A stretch of 64,000 nt of DNA from Ruegeria sp. PrR005 (lineage in GTDB: Bacteria > Pseudomonadota > Alphaproteobacteria > Rhodobacterales > Rhodobacteraceae), in contig NZ_JAAGOX010000013.1 of assembly GCF_010500245.1 (NCBI RefSeq), forward strand, positions 1 through 64,000. The letters run 5' to 3'. This document shows, one piece after another, positions 50,837 to 58,944 of this stretch. The position numbers were made by a program, and so were the translations under genes. The notes beneath the pieces were generated by a model that saw only the letters and a program-made list of their open reading frames with translations, was not told the DNA's origin and did no database searches. Positions within the stretch are counted from its first letter, which is position 1, and every line of letters starts with the position of its first letter.

Positions 50837-51321
50837 CAGCGCACCTCCTCGTTCAGCACGAGGCGGAACTTGGGCTTGCCGGTGCGGACCGTGCGCGCGG
50901 GCTCGAAGCCCTTGCGCCAGCTTTCCGGCAGCGCGCTGTATTTGCGCTCGGAGACCGAGAGCTTGGTCTCGATGAATTCCGCCGGGTCCTCACCCGCCGA
51001 GGCGATGTTCTCGGCGATCTGCGTCAGCAACGCCTGATCCCAGTCGATGCGCTTGGGCAGTTCGGCGATCACGGTGACGCCGTCATCCTCGAACCGGATC
51101 GTGCCGGTGTCCTTACCCGCCTCCTGGCGGGTGTCCTGGGCGCGGTCCGCGTATTTCAGGGAGATGGCACCGTCGAGCCAGTCCGCGACCGACTTCGCCT
51201 GCGTCAGCTGCTCCTCCGCTGCGCCTTTCAGCAGCGCGAGCTGATCGGCGGGCAGCGCCGCGATCCGGCCCACCGACATGCGGTGGATATCGGCAAGGGT
51301 GATGTGGTTGGAGATCGTCAT
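50836..51321 (-). CDS. hypothetical early protein
   Basis: A 161-residue protein starting MTISNHITLADIHRMSVGRI, helical in the first half (LALLKGAAEEQLTQAKSVAD) and ending in WRKGFEPARTVRTGKPKFRL. It lies second in the early operon and overlaps the Sak4-like gene by one base. No known family; a recombination or regulatory role is suggested only by location. Confidence 0.7.
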   Translation of the reverse strand: MTISNHITLADIHRMSVGRIAALPADQLALLKGAAEEQLTQAKSVADWLDGAISLKYADRAQDTRQEAGKDTGTIRFEDDGVTVIAELPKRIDWDQALLTQIAENIASAGEDPAEFIETKLSVSERKYSALPESWRKGFEPARTVRTGKPKFRLVLNEEVR

Positions 51322-51332
51322 GTTCCGCCCCC

Positions 51333-51542
51333 TCACGCCGACATCGGACGATGGGGTTCGTGATCCACGCCGCGGATCTGCTCGGCCTCGAAGGCCTCGA
51401 CATCCTCGAGCCGGTAGATCACCCGGCCGCCGAGCTTGATGAATTTCGGGCCTTCGCCAGTCCACCGCCAGCGCTCCAGCGTGCGGTGCGAAATGTTCCA
51501 GCGAGCCGCCAGCTCGATCTGGGAAAGGTGCCTGGTCGCCAT
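51333..51542 (-). CDS. AlpA/excisionase-like HTH protein of the prophage
   Basis: A 69-residue paralogue of the proteins at 571 and 875, with QIELAARWNISHRTLERWR, the TGEGPKFIKLGGRVIYR wing and EDVEAFEAEQI. ATG 51542 follows AAGGAGG-type sequence. As first gene of the minus-strand early operon it likely regulates transcription or excision. Similarity to the copies next to the defence operon is high enough that cross-binding is possible. Confidence 0.82.
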   Translation of the reverse strand: MATRHLSQIELAARWNISHRTLERWRWTGEGPKFIKLGGRVIYRLEDVEAFEAEQIRGVDHEPHRPMSA

Positions 51543-51646
51543 GTGAACCTCCTTGGGATTTCTGCGAACACTTGCGGGTTCAACATGGCGGAGGGCGTGG
51601 GAGGGCTGAGGGAGGCGAAAAGGGGGCGTTTGGGGAGGAATTGAGT

Positions 51647-51677
51647 TTGTCAGAAAAATCCTCCATTCTTCTGACAA
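51647..51677. promoter_or_regulatory. 9-base inverted repeat, candidate antitoxin operator
   Basis: TTGTCAGAA (51647-51655) and TTCTGACAA (51669-51677) form perfect arms with a 13-base spacer, 25 bases before the DUF6088 gene start. AbiEi-type antitoxins repress their promoters by binding inverted repeats, so this is a fitting operator. Confidence 0.55.
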
Positions 51678-51702
51678 GAAAAGGCCTGAAGCGACCGCTC
51701 AG

Positions 51703-52314
51703 ATGACTGGTATTTCTGATAGAATCATGAAGCGCCTTCTTTCGAAGGGACGCGGGAAATGGGTTTGCACCCCCAAGGACTTTCTTGACCTCGGTAGCCG
51801 TGCGGCCATCGATCAGGCGTTGTCGCGATTGACAAAGAACGGTGACCTCCGTCGCCTCGGCCGAGGGCTTTATGATCTGCCCCGCACCAGCGGCGTCCTT
51901 AAGCGGCCTGCACCAGTCGATATTGAAAAGGCGGTCGCCGCCATCGCGAGGCGTGACGGTGTCCGCATCATGCCCGATGGCATTGTCGCAGCGAACCAGC
52001 TGGGCCTGACCAACGCGGTTCCAGCGAAGACAAGCTATGTGACGGACGGGCCGACGCGAGACGTGAAAATTGGCAGTCGCACCATCCATCTGCGGCATGC
52101 GAGTCCGAGTGTGATGGCTTGGACAGGCAAGACCTCTGCACCCGTCGCGCAGGCACTGCTCTGTCTCGGATCGAAAGCAGCGTCGGACACTCGGGTTGTG
52201 ACCACGCTGAAGCACAAGCTGCCAGATGCAGTGAAAAGGGATCTCCTTCACAACAGCAGTGGCCTCCCGAGCTGGGCAGTGCCTATCGTGCAAAGCATTA
52301 TGGAGGCGCAATAG
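51703..52314 (+). CDS. DUF6088/AbiEi-like antitoxin, no toxin adjacent
   Basis: A 203-residue protein with a winged-HTH N-terminus (ISDRIMKRLLSKGRGKWVCT, AIDQALSRLTKNGDLRRLGRGLYD kept here only as a description of its helices) and a C-terminal domain (TIHLRHASPSVMAWTGKTSA). This matches DUF6088, the AbiEi-like antitoxin of type IV toxin-antitoxin systems. The usual nucleotidyltransferase toxin AbiEii is not found downstream, where the next genes run the other way. ATG 51703 is used; ATG 51727 is possible. It may be an orphan repressor or a cheat antitoxin. Confidence 0.78.
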   Translation: MTGISDRIMKRLLSKGRGKWVCTPKDFLDLGSRAAIDQALSRLTKNGDLRRLGRGLYDLPRTSGVLKRPAPVDIEKAVAAIARRDGVRIMPDGIVAANQLGLTNAVPAKTSYVTDGPTRDVKIGSRTIHLRHASPSVMAWTGKTSAPVAQALLCLGSKAASDTRVVTTLKHKLPDAVKRDLLHNSSGLPSWAVPIVQSIMEAQ

Positions 52315-52354
52315 ACGAAGGATGCCGTTTTCGGGCAGATCGGGAACAGCGCAA

Positions 52355-53341
52355 TCAATCGGCGTTAGGACTATCGGCCTCCAGAAGTTCCCTGATGCGC
52401 AACCGACAGGATCCGCCTGCCACCTCGATCAAGTCCTGCCAGTCCTTGTGGCCTTTGAAAATGTCCCTGATCCTGCTTTTCAAGCCGAACTCGAGCTCTG
52501 CGAGCATAACCTGAGAGCTGACGTTTTTCTCACCGTATTCCCAGGCATTGAAGAGGTACTCGATGATCTGACGTTGTTTGTCGCCGCCAAACTTGAATTC
52601 TCGTTCTCCCACCCAGAGATGACGGAACCCCGCGGCGTGGCGCACGGGATCGCCTGCATGGGTCGCCGCGCCGGCCTTTAGCTGGGCGGCTAGATAGGTT
52701 GGCTCGATGACCAGCGCCGCACCGCCAGTTTCCAGATCCCCCAACGCGATGAACTGATGCCGGGACAGGTCAGCCTCAGCGAGACCACGGGTCGCCGAGG
52801 TGGTCACCACCACCCTGAAATCTGCGGGCGGACGCCCCCCGAGGTAGTTGACGACCTGCTGCCAGGTCTCGCGATCCGTCAGCCGTCTCGCATACCAGAT
52901 TGGGACACGGGCACCACGCCCGGGCAGTCTGACGTCGCCCAACTCCCATAGATGGCCCGGAATGCGTTCTGCCGGGCGGGCAGAGCGCGGCAGGTCAAGG
53001 CGAGATGTCAGCCGACCGAGGAACGCGTTGGCATCGAAGCGGAAAACCTGAAGGCGTTCGCTGTCGACGGTTACCCATCCCGCTGCCGGGCTGAAATACC
53101 CGTAGGCGCGCTGCTCTGGCGACCATTCCAGATTTACTGGCTCATCCCCATGGTCAACCAGAGAGGTGGCAACCGGGACCGGAGCGTCGGGCACCAAGAG
53201 ACCAGCGCCGATCAAAGGAGTGGCGCTGGCCGCGTGATAGTCATGAAGAACGGCCCCGGCGATGCGCGCGCCTTTCGTCTCGACGATGCTGACGAAAAGC
53301 CGAGCAGACCGCTCGTCAATCGTCGATGAGGATCGGGTCAT
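52355..53341 (-). CDS. unknown protein of the ImmA-associated gene set, part 2
   Basis: A 328-residue protein, mostly beta in the first two thirds (RIAGAVLHDYHAASATPLIG, GYFSPAAGWVTVDSERLQVF) with DFRVVVTTSATRGLAEADLS in the middle. The C-terminal 90 residues (FGGDKQRQIIEYLFNAWEYG, LAELEFGLKSRIRDIFKGHK) look like a winged helix. ATG 53341 is used rather than TTG 53350. It overlaps the preceding gene by 26 bases, so the two are expressed together. I do not recognise the family. Confidence 0.7.
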   Translation of the reverse strand: MTRSSSTIDERSARLFVSIVETKGARIAGAVLHDYHAASATPLIGAGLLVPDAPVPVATSLVDHGDEPVNLEWSPEQRAYGYFSPAAGWVTVDSERLQVFRFDANAFLGRLTSRLDLPRSARPAERIPGHLWELGDVRLPGRGARVPIWYARRLTDRETWQQVVNYLGGRPPADFRVVVTTSATRGLAEADLSRHQFIALGDLETGGAALVIEPTYLAAQLKAGAATHAGDPVRHAAGFRHLWVGEREFKFGGDKQRQIIEYLFNAWEYGEKNVSSQVMLAELEFGLKSRIRDIFKGHKDWQDLIEVAGGSCRLRIRELLEADSPNAD

Positions 53342-54500
53342 CGACCACAACTCCCCACCGGCGCAGATACTTTTCGCCGATCAGCTGCTCTTCTTCCGTC
53401 TGATCCTTCAGATTGCAGCCATGCGGCATGGTGATGGTCAGGGGCAGCGTGCGACCACGCCGAGCCCCGGGCTTGGGCTGGAACTTGATCACGAGCTTCG
53501 CCTGCGTCGCCACCCAGCCGCCGGTGAGGGGGTTGTCGGGGCCAAGCCGAGCCTCCGCCATCGTCCAGATGTCGCGTTCAGCTTTGCTCATCGCCTCCAG
53601 CGTCACGCGCTCGCCGACGGCATCGATCGGCATGAGCCTGAGCTGCCGGACTTCCACCCGCTCGATCCCGTCCTCGATGTCAGTCGGGAACGTATGGGGC
53701 GCAAGCAGCACCGTGAGATCATAGCGCCGCATGGGCACCTTCTCGTCCCGGAATTCCACGCCGAGCAAGTCACGGGCCAGATACTGCGCCATCTCGGCGC
53801 GGCTCTCCCGATCATTGGCAACGACTTCGATGACGCCTGAGGCGGGCTCATAGGTCATCGCGGCCTCGAAGACGGGCCGATAGGCGCGGCGCACCAGTTC
53901 GCCCTCGTCGAAAGCGAACTGATCGTCCGGCAGGCCCTCGCGGTAAACCGTGATCTGAACCAGATCGCAGTCCTCACCTTCGAAGGTCGGACGGACGCGT
54001 TCGAAAATGTCCACATGCACATTCCGCGACGCGAACCTCTGGCGCAGGGCCGCCTTGAACGCGTTGAGCGCAATCTCGTCGCGACGGAGGTTCAGGTTCG
54101 CTTCGCAGATGAAGCCGTCCCAGCTCCGCCCGCGGCGGCGCTCATCAGTGAAACGGACCTCTTCCGCATGGCGAAACCGGTTCAGATCGTTGATGAACAG
54201 CCACATGGCGCGGGCATGGCCATTTTCGAGCTCGTCAAGGACCTCCCGGTCGTCGACAACACTGTAGAGCGCCGTCTGCCCCGCGACATCGGCCATGGCG
54301 CCAACGCGCTCACCATCGTTGATGACGCGGCCGCGCGCTTCGTCATCCATCTGATCGACCGCCTGAAGCAGCGGCCGGACGACTTCCGGCTCAGGCGCAT
54401 CCCAGTTGACGGGCGTCGGAAACTCGATCCCGGCCGCAGTGAAATAGTCGCGCAGCGACGCGAGCGGGGTATTGCGGATGAAGTTGGTCACCGACGCCAT
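53316..54500 (-). CDS. unknown protein of the ImmA-associated gene set, part 1
   Basis: A 394-residue protein starting MASVTNFIRNTPLASLRDYF. The middle contains RRGRSWDGFICEANLNLRRD and LVQITVYREGLPDDQFAFDE. The last third has DLLGVEFRDEKVPMRRYDLT and TMPHGCNLKDQTEEEQLIGE. It follows the DUF2188 gene by 13 bases. I cannot assign a domain; gene order suggests it works with the 328-residue protein and the divergent XRE/ImmA pair. Confidence 0.7.
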   Translation of the reverse strand: MASVTNFIRNTPLASLRDYFTAAGIEFPTPVNWDAPEPEVVRPLLQAVDQMDDEARGRVINDGERVGAMADVAGQTALYSVVDDREVLDELENGHARAMWLFINDLNRFRHAEEVRFTDERRRGRSWDGFICEANLNLRRDEIALNAFKAALRQRFASRNVHVDIFERVRPTFEGEDCDLVQITVYREGLPDDQFAFDEGELVRRAYRPVFEAAMTYEPASGVIEVVANDRESRAEMAQYLARDLLGVEFRDEKVPMRRYDLTVLLAPHTFPTDIEDGIERVEVRQLRLMPIDAVGERVTLEAMSKAERDIWTMAEARLGPDNPLTGGWVATQAKLVIKFQPKPGARRGRTLPLTITMPHGCNLKDQTEEEQLIGEKYLRRWGVVVDDPILIDD

Positions 54501-54513
54501 GTCTTACATCTCC

Positions 54514-54753
54514 TCAGCCCTTGATCTTGCGGGGGTCGTTGCCGTGCGAATCCGACTGCGCGATCCGTCCGTCACGATTGTGGATCTTCAGTTCGGTATC
54601 CGCATTGCGGCTGATTTCGCGCGCACGCTGGACGGCGTCCTGCTTGGTGTCGAAGTGCCCGCTCGAGCGCGCTGCACCACCGCGGCGGACATCCCAGCCG
54701 CCTTCTGCATTCGGCACGACATGATGCGTGCCCGGGTTTTTTCCAACAGCCAT
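54514..54753 (-). CDS. DUF2188 small protein
   Basis: A 79-residue protein starting MAVGKNPGTHHVVPNAEGGW, then DVRRGGAARSSGHFDTKQDA, the DUF2188 pattern (a short beta hairpin and helix found in small basic proteins), with HNRDGRIAQSDSHGNDP near the end. It is the first gene of the minus-strand set controlled by the divergent operator region. Role unknown. Confidence 0.85.
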   Translation of the reverse strand: MAVGKNPGTHHVVPNAEGGWDVRRGGAARSSGHFDTKQDAVQRAREISRNADTELKIHNRDGRIAQSDSHGNDPRKIKG

Positions 54754-54788
54754 TCTGGCCTCCTGGTCTTGTTTTAACGGGAATCTAA

Positions 54789-54804
54789 GTTCGTAATAGC
54801 GAAC
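54789..54804. promoter_or_regulatory. operator 1 of the XRE regulator (inferred)
   Basis: GTTCGTAATAGCGAAC, five-base perfect outer arms GTTCG/CGAAC. It lies 36 bases before the DUF2188 start and matches the second site at 54852-54867, with centres 63 bases apart, six helical turns. Confidence 0.65.
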
Positions 54805-54851
54805 CTGCGCAGAAGATAGGGATTGCGCGTATGGCGTGTCAAGGACTAGAA

Positions 54852-54867
54852 GTTCGTAAAAACGAAC
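54852..54867. promoter_or_regulatory. operator 2 of the XRE regulator (inferred)
   Basis: GTTCGTAAAAACGAAC, a perfect six-base-arm inverted repeat, 22 bases before the XRE start codon. Same outer arms as operator 1. Dimeric XRE proteins bind such 16-base dyads, so both divergent promoters are probably controlled by the gene at 54890. Confidence 0.65.
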
Positions 54868-54889
54868 CGCCAACGAAAAGGGTATTGCC

Positions 54890-55210
54890 GTGCCAACACC
54901 ACTAGGGGAGCGCGTTCGCGAGCAGCGGCGAAAGCGCGGATTGACCCTGGAGGGACTCGCTGAGCGGGTCGGCTCCAGCAAGAGCTACATGTGGGAAATA
55001 GAGAACAAGGAAGTCGTTCGCCCCTCGGCCGAGAAGCTGGCCATGATCGCCACCGCGCTCGATACCACAGTCGAGTACTTATTGGCCGGTGACGGTGAAA
55101 AAGAAGAGGAAAACGCCGAGGACATAGCTTTCTTCCGGAAATACAAGAAGATGGCGGCGCCGGAGAAAGAACGCCTGCGACGTATCCTGGATGCTTTGGA
55201 CGACGATTGA
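54890..55210 (+). CDS. XRE-family HTH repressor
   Basis: A 106-residue protein with an N-terminal HTH_3 domain (LGERVREQRRKRGLTLEGLA, ERVGSSKSYMWEIENKEV) and a C-terminal acidic helical tail (GEKEEENAEDIAFFRKYKKM). GTG 54890 follows AAGGG. It overlaps the ImmA-like gene (TGATG), like the ImmR/ImmA pairs of mobile elements in which the protease cleaves the repressor. The two dyads upstream are its likely operators. Confidence 0.88.
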   Translation: MPTPLGERVREQRRKRGLTLEGLAERVGSSKSYMWEIENKEVVRPSAEKLAMIATALDTTVEYLLAGDGEKEEENAEDIAFFRKYKKMAAPEKERLRRILDALDDD

Positions 55211-56142
55211 TGACCAACGGAAAGCAGAAATCGCCCCAGCAGGAGGCAAATCGGCTCTCGATCATGCTCCGGCATGTTCTGGGCGAAGACCGCTTTCCGG
55301 TCGACGTCGAGGCCCTGGCGCGAGAGGTCTCCCGCAACAACGCGGACCCTATCGGCAAGATCGTGGGTGGCGAGCTTCCGGGATTCGAGGGAATGCTCCG
55401 GCCGCACAGGAAGCGCCCGGAATGGCACATCGTCTATAACGACGACCCCCGGTATCGCGGCCGCGTTCGCTTCACCATCGCGCATGAGTTCGGTCACTAC
55501 CAGCTTCATCGCCCCGTTCTGTCCGATCGGGATTACAAGGGCGGAACCCTTCAGCGCGATTGCGATTTTCAATGCAAACCGCTGCTGCCGAATGCCTGGC
55601 AGGAGGCAGAACGACAACGCGAGGAAGAGGCGGACACTTTCGCCTCCTACCTGCTGATGCCGCTCGATGACTACCGTGAGCAGGTGAACGGCGAAGAGAT
55701 GACCGTTGACCTGCTGAACCACATCACCGATCGCTACGGCGTGTCGCTGCTGGCCGCCTGCCGGAAGTGGATCGATTTCACGGACCGGCGGGCCGTCATG
55801 ATCGTCGCGCGTGACGGTTTCGCAAGGTGGGGGCGTGCCAGCAAGTCTGCTCTCAAGAGCGGGATCTTCGTGCGATCGGGCATGCAGATCCCGGACGATG
55901 CACTGGCTGCCCTCGGCGCCGACGAGAGGGGATTTGTCTCGGACCGGCCGGTCGAGCGACCGGCTGGCGTCTGGAACTTCAGCCGCGGGTCCGAGCCAGT
56001 GCGGGAACTGGCGATGGTGTCCGAGTTCCTGGACTTGTCCCTGACCATCTTGCAGTTCGACGACGCCGTGTATGGTCGGGACTTCGAAGAGGAACCGATC
56101 CTCGACAGCTACGACGAGTTCATGGACGGGTGGACGAGTTGA
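55210..56142 (+). CDS. ImmA/IrrE-family metallopeptidase
   Basis: A 310-residue protein with the zinc-protease motif TIAHEFGHYQLHRP near 89-102 and a downstream acidic EEEADTFASYLLMPLDDYRE, the family's third ligand region. The last third (about 190-310) is an extra domain of unknown type. Such proteins cleave XRE repressors after DNA damage or other signals and release silenced genes. It would be the antirepressor for the XRE protein at 54890. ATG 55210 overlaps the XRE stop. Confidence 0.88.
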   Translation: MTNGKQKSPQQEANRLSIMLRHVLGEDRFPVDVEALAREVSRNNADPIGKIVGGELPGFEGMLRPHRKRPEWHIVYNDDPRYRGRVRFTIAHEFGHYQLHRPVLSDRDYKGGTLQRDCDFQCKPLLPNAWQEAERQREEEADTFASYLLMPLDDYREQVNGEEMTVDLLNHITDRYGVSLLAACRKWIDFTDRRAVMIVARDGFARWGRASKSALKSGIFVRSGMQIPDDALAALGADERGFVSDRPVERPAGVWNFSRGSEPVRELAMVSEFLDLSLTILQFDDAVYGRDFEEEPILDSYDEFMDGWTS

Positions 56143-56308
56143 TTCGGCGCATCCGCCCGACAGAAAGGTCGGCGCAGGGACATATCAGCTACGCAGATTT
56201 TCGCCACGCAGCGCAGATATCCTCATCGACCGTAATAAGCTGATTTACTTGATATTTTTCTGATTTCGCGACACATTTCGCCTATCACAACAGTCGCGAA
56301 AACCCGCC

Positions 56309-56557
56309 ATGTCCATTCCCCCCGAAGACCCGGTTTCCGGGCCCAATCCTCTTTGCCCTGAACGCATGGCCCCTGATGCCCGGCTTGCCGAGTTGGGTCG
56401 CATCCTCGCCGCGGGCGTCGTTCGCCTGACTGCCGGGAAGTCCAGTTCTTTATCGCCCGCCGACGGAGACAGTTCCGTGGACTACCCGCTCCGAAAGAGC
56501 GGTGGTCGTCGCAGGAAACGTATCCGCATCGGAGGAATTGATGAAGCATCACAGTAA
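56309..56557 (+). CDS. small conserved-looking protein before recombinase module
   Basis: An 82-residue protein starting MSIPPEDPVSGPNPLCPERM, then ARLAELGRILAAGVVRL. I recall this pattern from short genes that precede DUF2924 and large serine recombinase genes in Rhodobacterales. A possible promoter TTGATA (56249-56254) / CACATT (56272-56277) with a 17-base spacer lies upstream. It overlaps the DUF2924 gene. Function unknown. Confidence 0.6.
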   Translation: MSIPPEDPVSGPNPLCPERMAPDARLAELGRILAAGVVRLTAGKSSSLSPADGDSSVDYPLRKSGGRRRKRIRIGGIDEASQ

Positions 56558-57038
56558 GATATCGCCGCCCAAGCCCGGGCAGGACGCGCGCCTGGACCAA
56601 AGCGTCCTGTCGCGCATCGCCGCCCTCAAGACCATGTCGGTGAAAGAGCTGAAGACCGAATGGGAACGGCTCCTTGGCAGCGCCGCACCGAACAACAGCC
56701 GCGCCTTTCTCGAGGCCCGTATCGCCTATCGCCTCCAGGAACTGACCTATGGCGGGCCCGACCACGAGACCCGTCGCATGCTGGACCTGCTTGCCGACGA
56801 GGTCGAGGGCGTCTCCCGCCGCAAGAACCAGATCGCGGATCCCCGCAATCCGGTGGCAGGCACGCGGCTGATCCGGGAATGGAACGGGGTCGAGCACACC
56901 ATCACCGTGCTGAAGGACGGTTTTGAGTGGCAGGGCCGCAAATACAAATCGCTCTCCGGCATCGCGCGGGAAATCACCGGCGTGCGCTGGAACGGCTATC
57001 GCTTCTTCGGGCTGCAGGTCCGACCGCGGGAGGTTTGA
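56541..57038 (+). CDS. DUF2924 protein
   Basis: A 165-residue protein with LKTMSVKELKTEWERLLGSA, FLEARIAYRLQELTYGGPDH and GTRLIREWNGVEHTITVLKD, the DUF2924 signature. This gene almost always precedes a large serine recombinase in alphaproteobacteria and may be an accessory factor. GGAGG at 56531-56535 supports ATG 56541. It ends 2 bases before the recombinase start. Confidence 0.9.
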   Translation: MKHHSKISPPKPGQDARLDQSVLSRIAALKTMSVKELKTEWERLLGSAAPNNSRAFLEARIAYRLQELTYGGPDHETRRMLDLLADEVEGVSRRKNQIADPRNPVAGTRLIREWNGVEHTITVLKDGFEWQGRKYKSLSGIAREITGVRWNGYRFFGLQVRPREV

Positions 57039-57040
57039 TT

Positions 57041-58372
57041 ATGGACATGAACATACGCCCCGGCCGCCGCCTGCGCTGCGCCATCTACACCCGAAAGTCG
57101 AGCGAGGAAGGGCTCGACATGGAATTCAACAGCCTCGACGCCCAGCGGGAGGCCTGCGAAGCCTATATCGCCAGCCAGAAATCCGAGGGCTGGGTCGCCA
57201 CCCGCGACCGCTACGACGACGGCGGCTTCTCGGGCGGCAATCTGGACCGGCCCGGCTTGAAGCAGCTGCTCGCCGACATCGACGACGGGCTGATCGACGT
57301 GGTGGTGGTCTACAAGATCGACCGGCTCAGCCGCGCCCTGATGGATTTCTCAAAGCTGGTCGAGGTGTTCGACCGCAACGGCGTGACCTTCGTCTCGGTC
57401 ACGCAGTCGTTCAACACGACCACGTCGATGGGGCGGCTGACGCTGAACATCCTTCTCAGCTTCGCCCAGTTCGAACGCGAGGTCATCGGCGAACGCATCC
57501 GCGACAAGGTTGCCGCCTCGCGCAAGCGCGGGATCTGGATGGGCGGCTATGTGCCGCTCGGCTACAATGTGCAGGACCGCAAGCTGGTGATCAACGAGGC
57601 TGAGGCCGCCTCGGTGCGCCGGATCTTCGAGCGGTTCGTCGAACTCGGCTCGGCCACGATGTTGGCGAAGGAACTACGGCGGGAGGGGTTTCGCAGCAAG
57701 CAGGGCACACTGATCGACAAGGGCTACCTTTATCGGGTGCTTCGCAATCGCGTCTATCGCGGCGAGGCCGTCCACAAGGGCAAGGCCTATCCGGGCGAGC
57801 ACGACGCCATCGTCACCGACAAAATCTGGGATCAGGTCGACGCGATCCTTCAGGGCAATCGCCACGCGCGGTCCAGCAATAGCCGCATGCAGACGCCCGC
57901 GCCGCTGAAGGGCCTGATCTTCACCGATACCGGCGCGGCGATGACCCCGACCGCGACCAAGAAACGCGGCAAGCTCTATCGCTATTACGTGTCGATGGAC
58001 GTGATCAAGAACCGCACCACGGCGGATGACAGCGGCGGCGATCAAGCACCGGTCCGCCTGCCTGCGGGCATGGTCGAGGACGCCATCGTCACCGAGGTCC
58101 GGCGCATTCTGCAGACGCCCGAGGTGGTCACGCAGGTGCTGGCGGCGCTGAAGCGCGATCAGGTGTCCGAGGCCGAAGCCATCGCGGCGCTGCATGATTT
58201 CAACACGCTCTGGGCGCAGCTGTTTCCGCTCGAGCAGGCGCGGATCATCCAGCTTCTGGTCCGGCGCGTCACCGTCACCGCCGCCGGGCTCGAGGTCGAC
58301 ATCCGACGCGAAGGCGTCGCGGGCGTCATCCGCGAAATGATCGCTCCGCGCGACATGGAGGCCGCCGAATGA
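57041..58372 (+). CDS. large serine recombinase
   Basis: A 443-residue serine recombinase. The resolvase domain has the Y-x-R-x-S catalytic start (AIYTRKSSEEG, Ser20 likely catalytic), VVVVYKIDRLSRAL and SFAQFEREVIGERIRDKVAA. A recombinase domain follows (GGYVPLGYNVQDRKLVINEA), then a zinc-ribbon-like region near 300. It would integrate and excise the prophage or an island by attP x attB exchange. No flanking attachment sites were identified by eye. ATG 57041 sits 2 bases after the DUF2924 stop. Confidence 0.93.
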   Translation: MDMNIRPGRRLRCAIYTRKSSEEGLDMEFNSLDAQREACEAYIASQKSEGWVATRDRYDDGGFSGGNLDRPGLKQLLADIDDGLIDVVVVYKIDRLSRALMDFSKLVEVFDRNGVTFVSVTQSFNTTTSMGRLTLNILLSFAQFEREVIGERIRDKVAASRKRGIWMGGYVPLGYNVQDRKLVINEAEAASVRRIFERFVELGSATMLAKELRREGFRSKQGTLIDKGYLYRVLRNRVYRGEAVHKGKAYPGEHDAIVTDKIWDQVDAILQGNRHARSSNSRMQTPAPLKGLIFTDTGAAMTPTATKKRGKLYRYYVSMDVIKNRTTADDSGGDQAPVRLPAGMVEDAIVTEVRRILQTPEVVTQVLAALKRDQVSEAEAIAALHDFNTLWAQLFPLEQARIIQLLVRRVTVTAAGLEVDIRREGVAGVIREMIAPRDMEAAE

Positions 58373-58752
58373 CACGAAGCAACGACACGATCCGCGTGCT
58401 GATCCCCCTGAAGCTGCGCAAGAAGAACGGGCGGCCCAAAATCATGCGGCCCGCCGATTACAGCCCCAGCGAGGATCAGACGCAGGACCCGCACATCCTG
58501 CGCGCCATCGGCCGGGCATGGGGCTGGCGGCGTCGCATGGAGGCAGGTGAGTTCGCCACGATCCAGGAACTGGCCGAAGCCGTCGGCCTGGCCGAGCGCC
58601 ATGTCAGTCGCCAGCTGCGCCTCGCCTATCTGGCGCCAGAGGTGCTGAAGCGCCTGACCTGTGGTCGCGAGGCGTCGGCGGTCAGCCTCTACGACCTGTG
58701 TTTTCTAGCCGGGGAGACATGGCAGGCGCAGGCTGAGCGAAGCTTTCGCTAA
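58369..58752 (+). CDS. small HTH protein after recombinase
   Basis: A 127-residue protein with a basic N-terminus (VLIPLKLRKKNGRPKIMRP) and a C-terminal HTH FATIQELAEAVGLAERHVSR like KorB/ParB-type motifs. It overlaps the recombinase stop by 4 bases. It may act as the directionality factor or regulator of the recombinase; that is inferred from position only. Confidence 0.75.
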   Translation: MTRSNDTIRVLIPLKLRKKNGRPKIMRPADYSPSEDQTQDPHILRAIGRAWGWRRRMEAGEFATIQELAEAVGLAERHVSRQLRLAYLAPEVLKRLTCGREASAVSLYDLCFLAGETWQAQAERSFR

Positions 58753-58944
58753 TTAAGCGGACTGCTTTGCCTTGAACGGACGAGCGGCCAACAATGCCTG
58801 ACGTTTCTTGACGGAAGAAATCGCCTCACCGGTAGCGCCGCGGGACCCCGACACGACGAGTTTGATGTTCTTCTCGATGTCGCGATTGATCGTACCGATC
58901 CGCGTCGTCGTGAAAGAGCTGAATGATTTCGGTGCTTTACTCAT
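58753..58944 (-). CDS. small basic protein in GAF operon
   Basis: A 63-residue protein starting MSKAPKSFSSFTTTRIGTIN with SGSRGATGEAISSVKKRQAL. ATG 58944 overlaps the stop of the GAF gene by 8 bases. It converges with the HTH gene. No family recognised. Its coupling to the membrane GAF protein suggests a two-gene unit. Confidence 0.6.
   Translation of the reverse strand: MSKAPKSFSSFTTTRIGTINRDIEKNIKLVVSGSRGATGEAISSVKKRQALLAARPFKAKQSA

Noticed and set aside
15639-51542. A gene transfer agent rather than a prophage
   Set aside because: The tail tip genes are GTA-like, but the region also has its own primase-helicase, recombination genes, methyltransferases, lambda-type portal and GpA-type terminase, which GTAs lack.
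51703-54753. Complete AbiE toxin-antitoxin system
   Set aside because: No nucleotidyltransferase motif (GSxxxxxxD) is seen in the neighbouring genes, which also run in the opposite direction.
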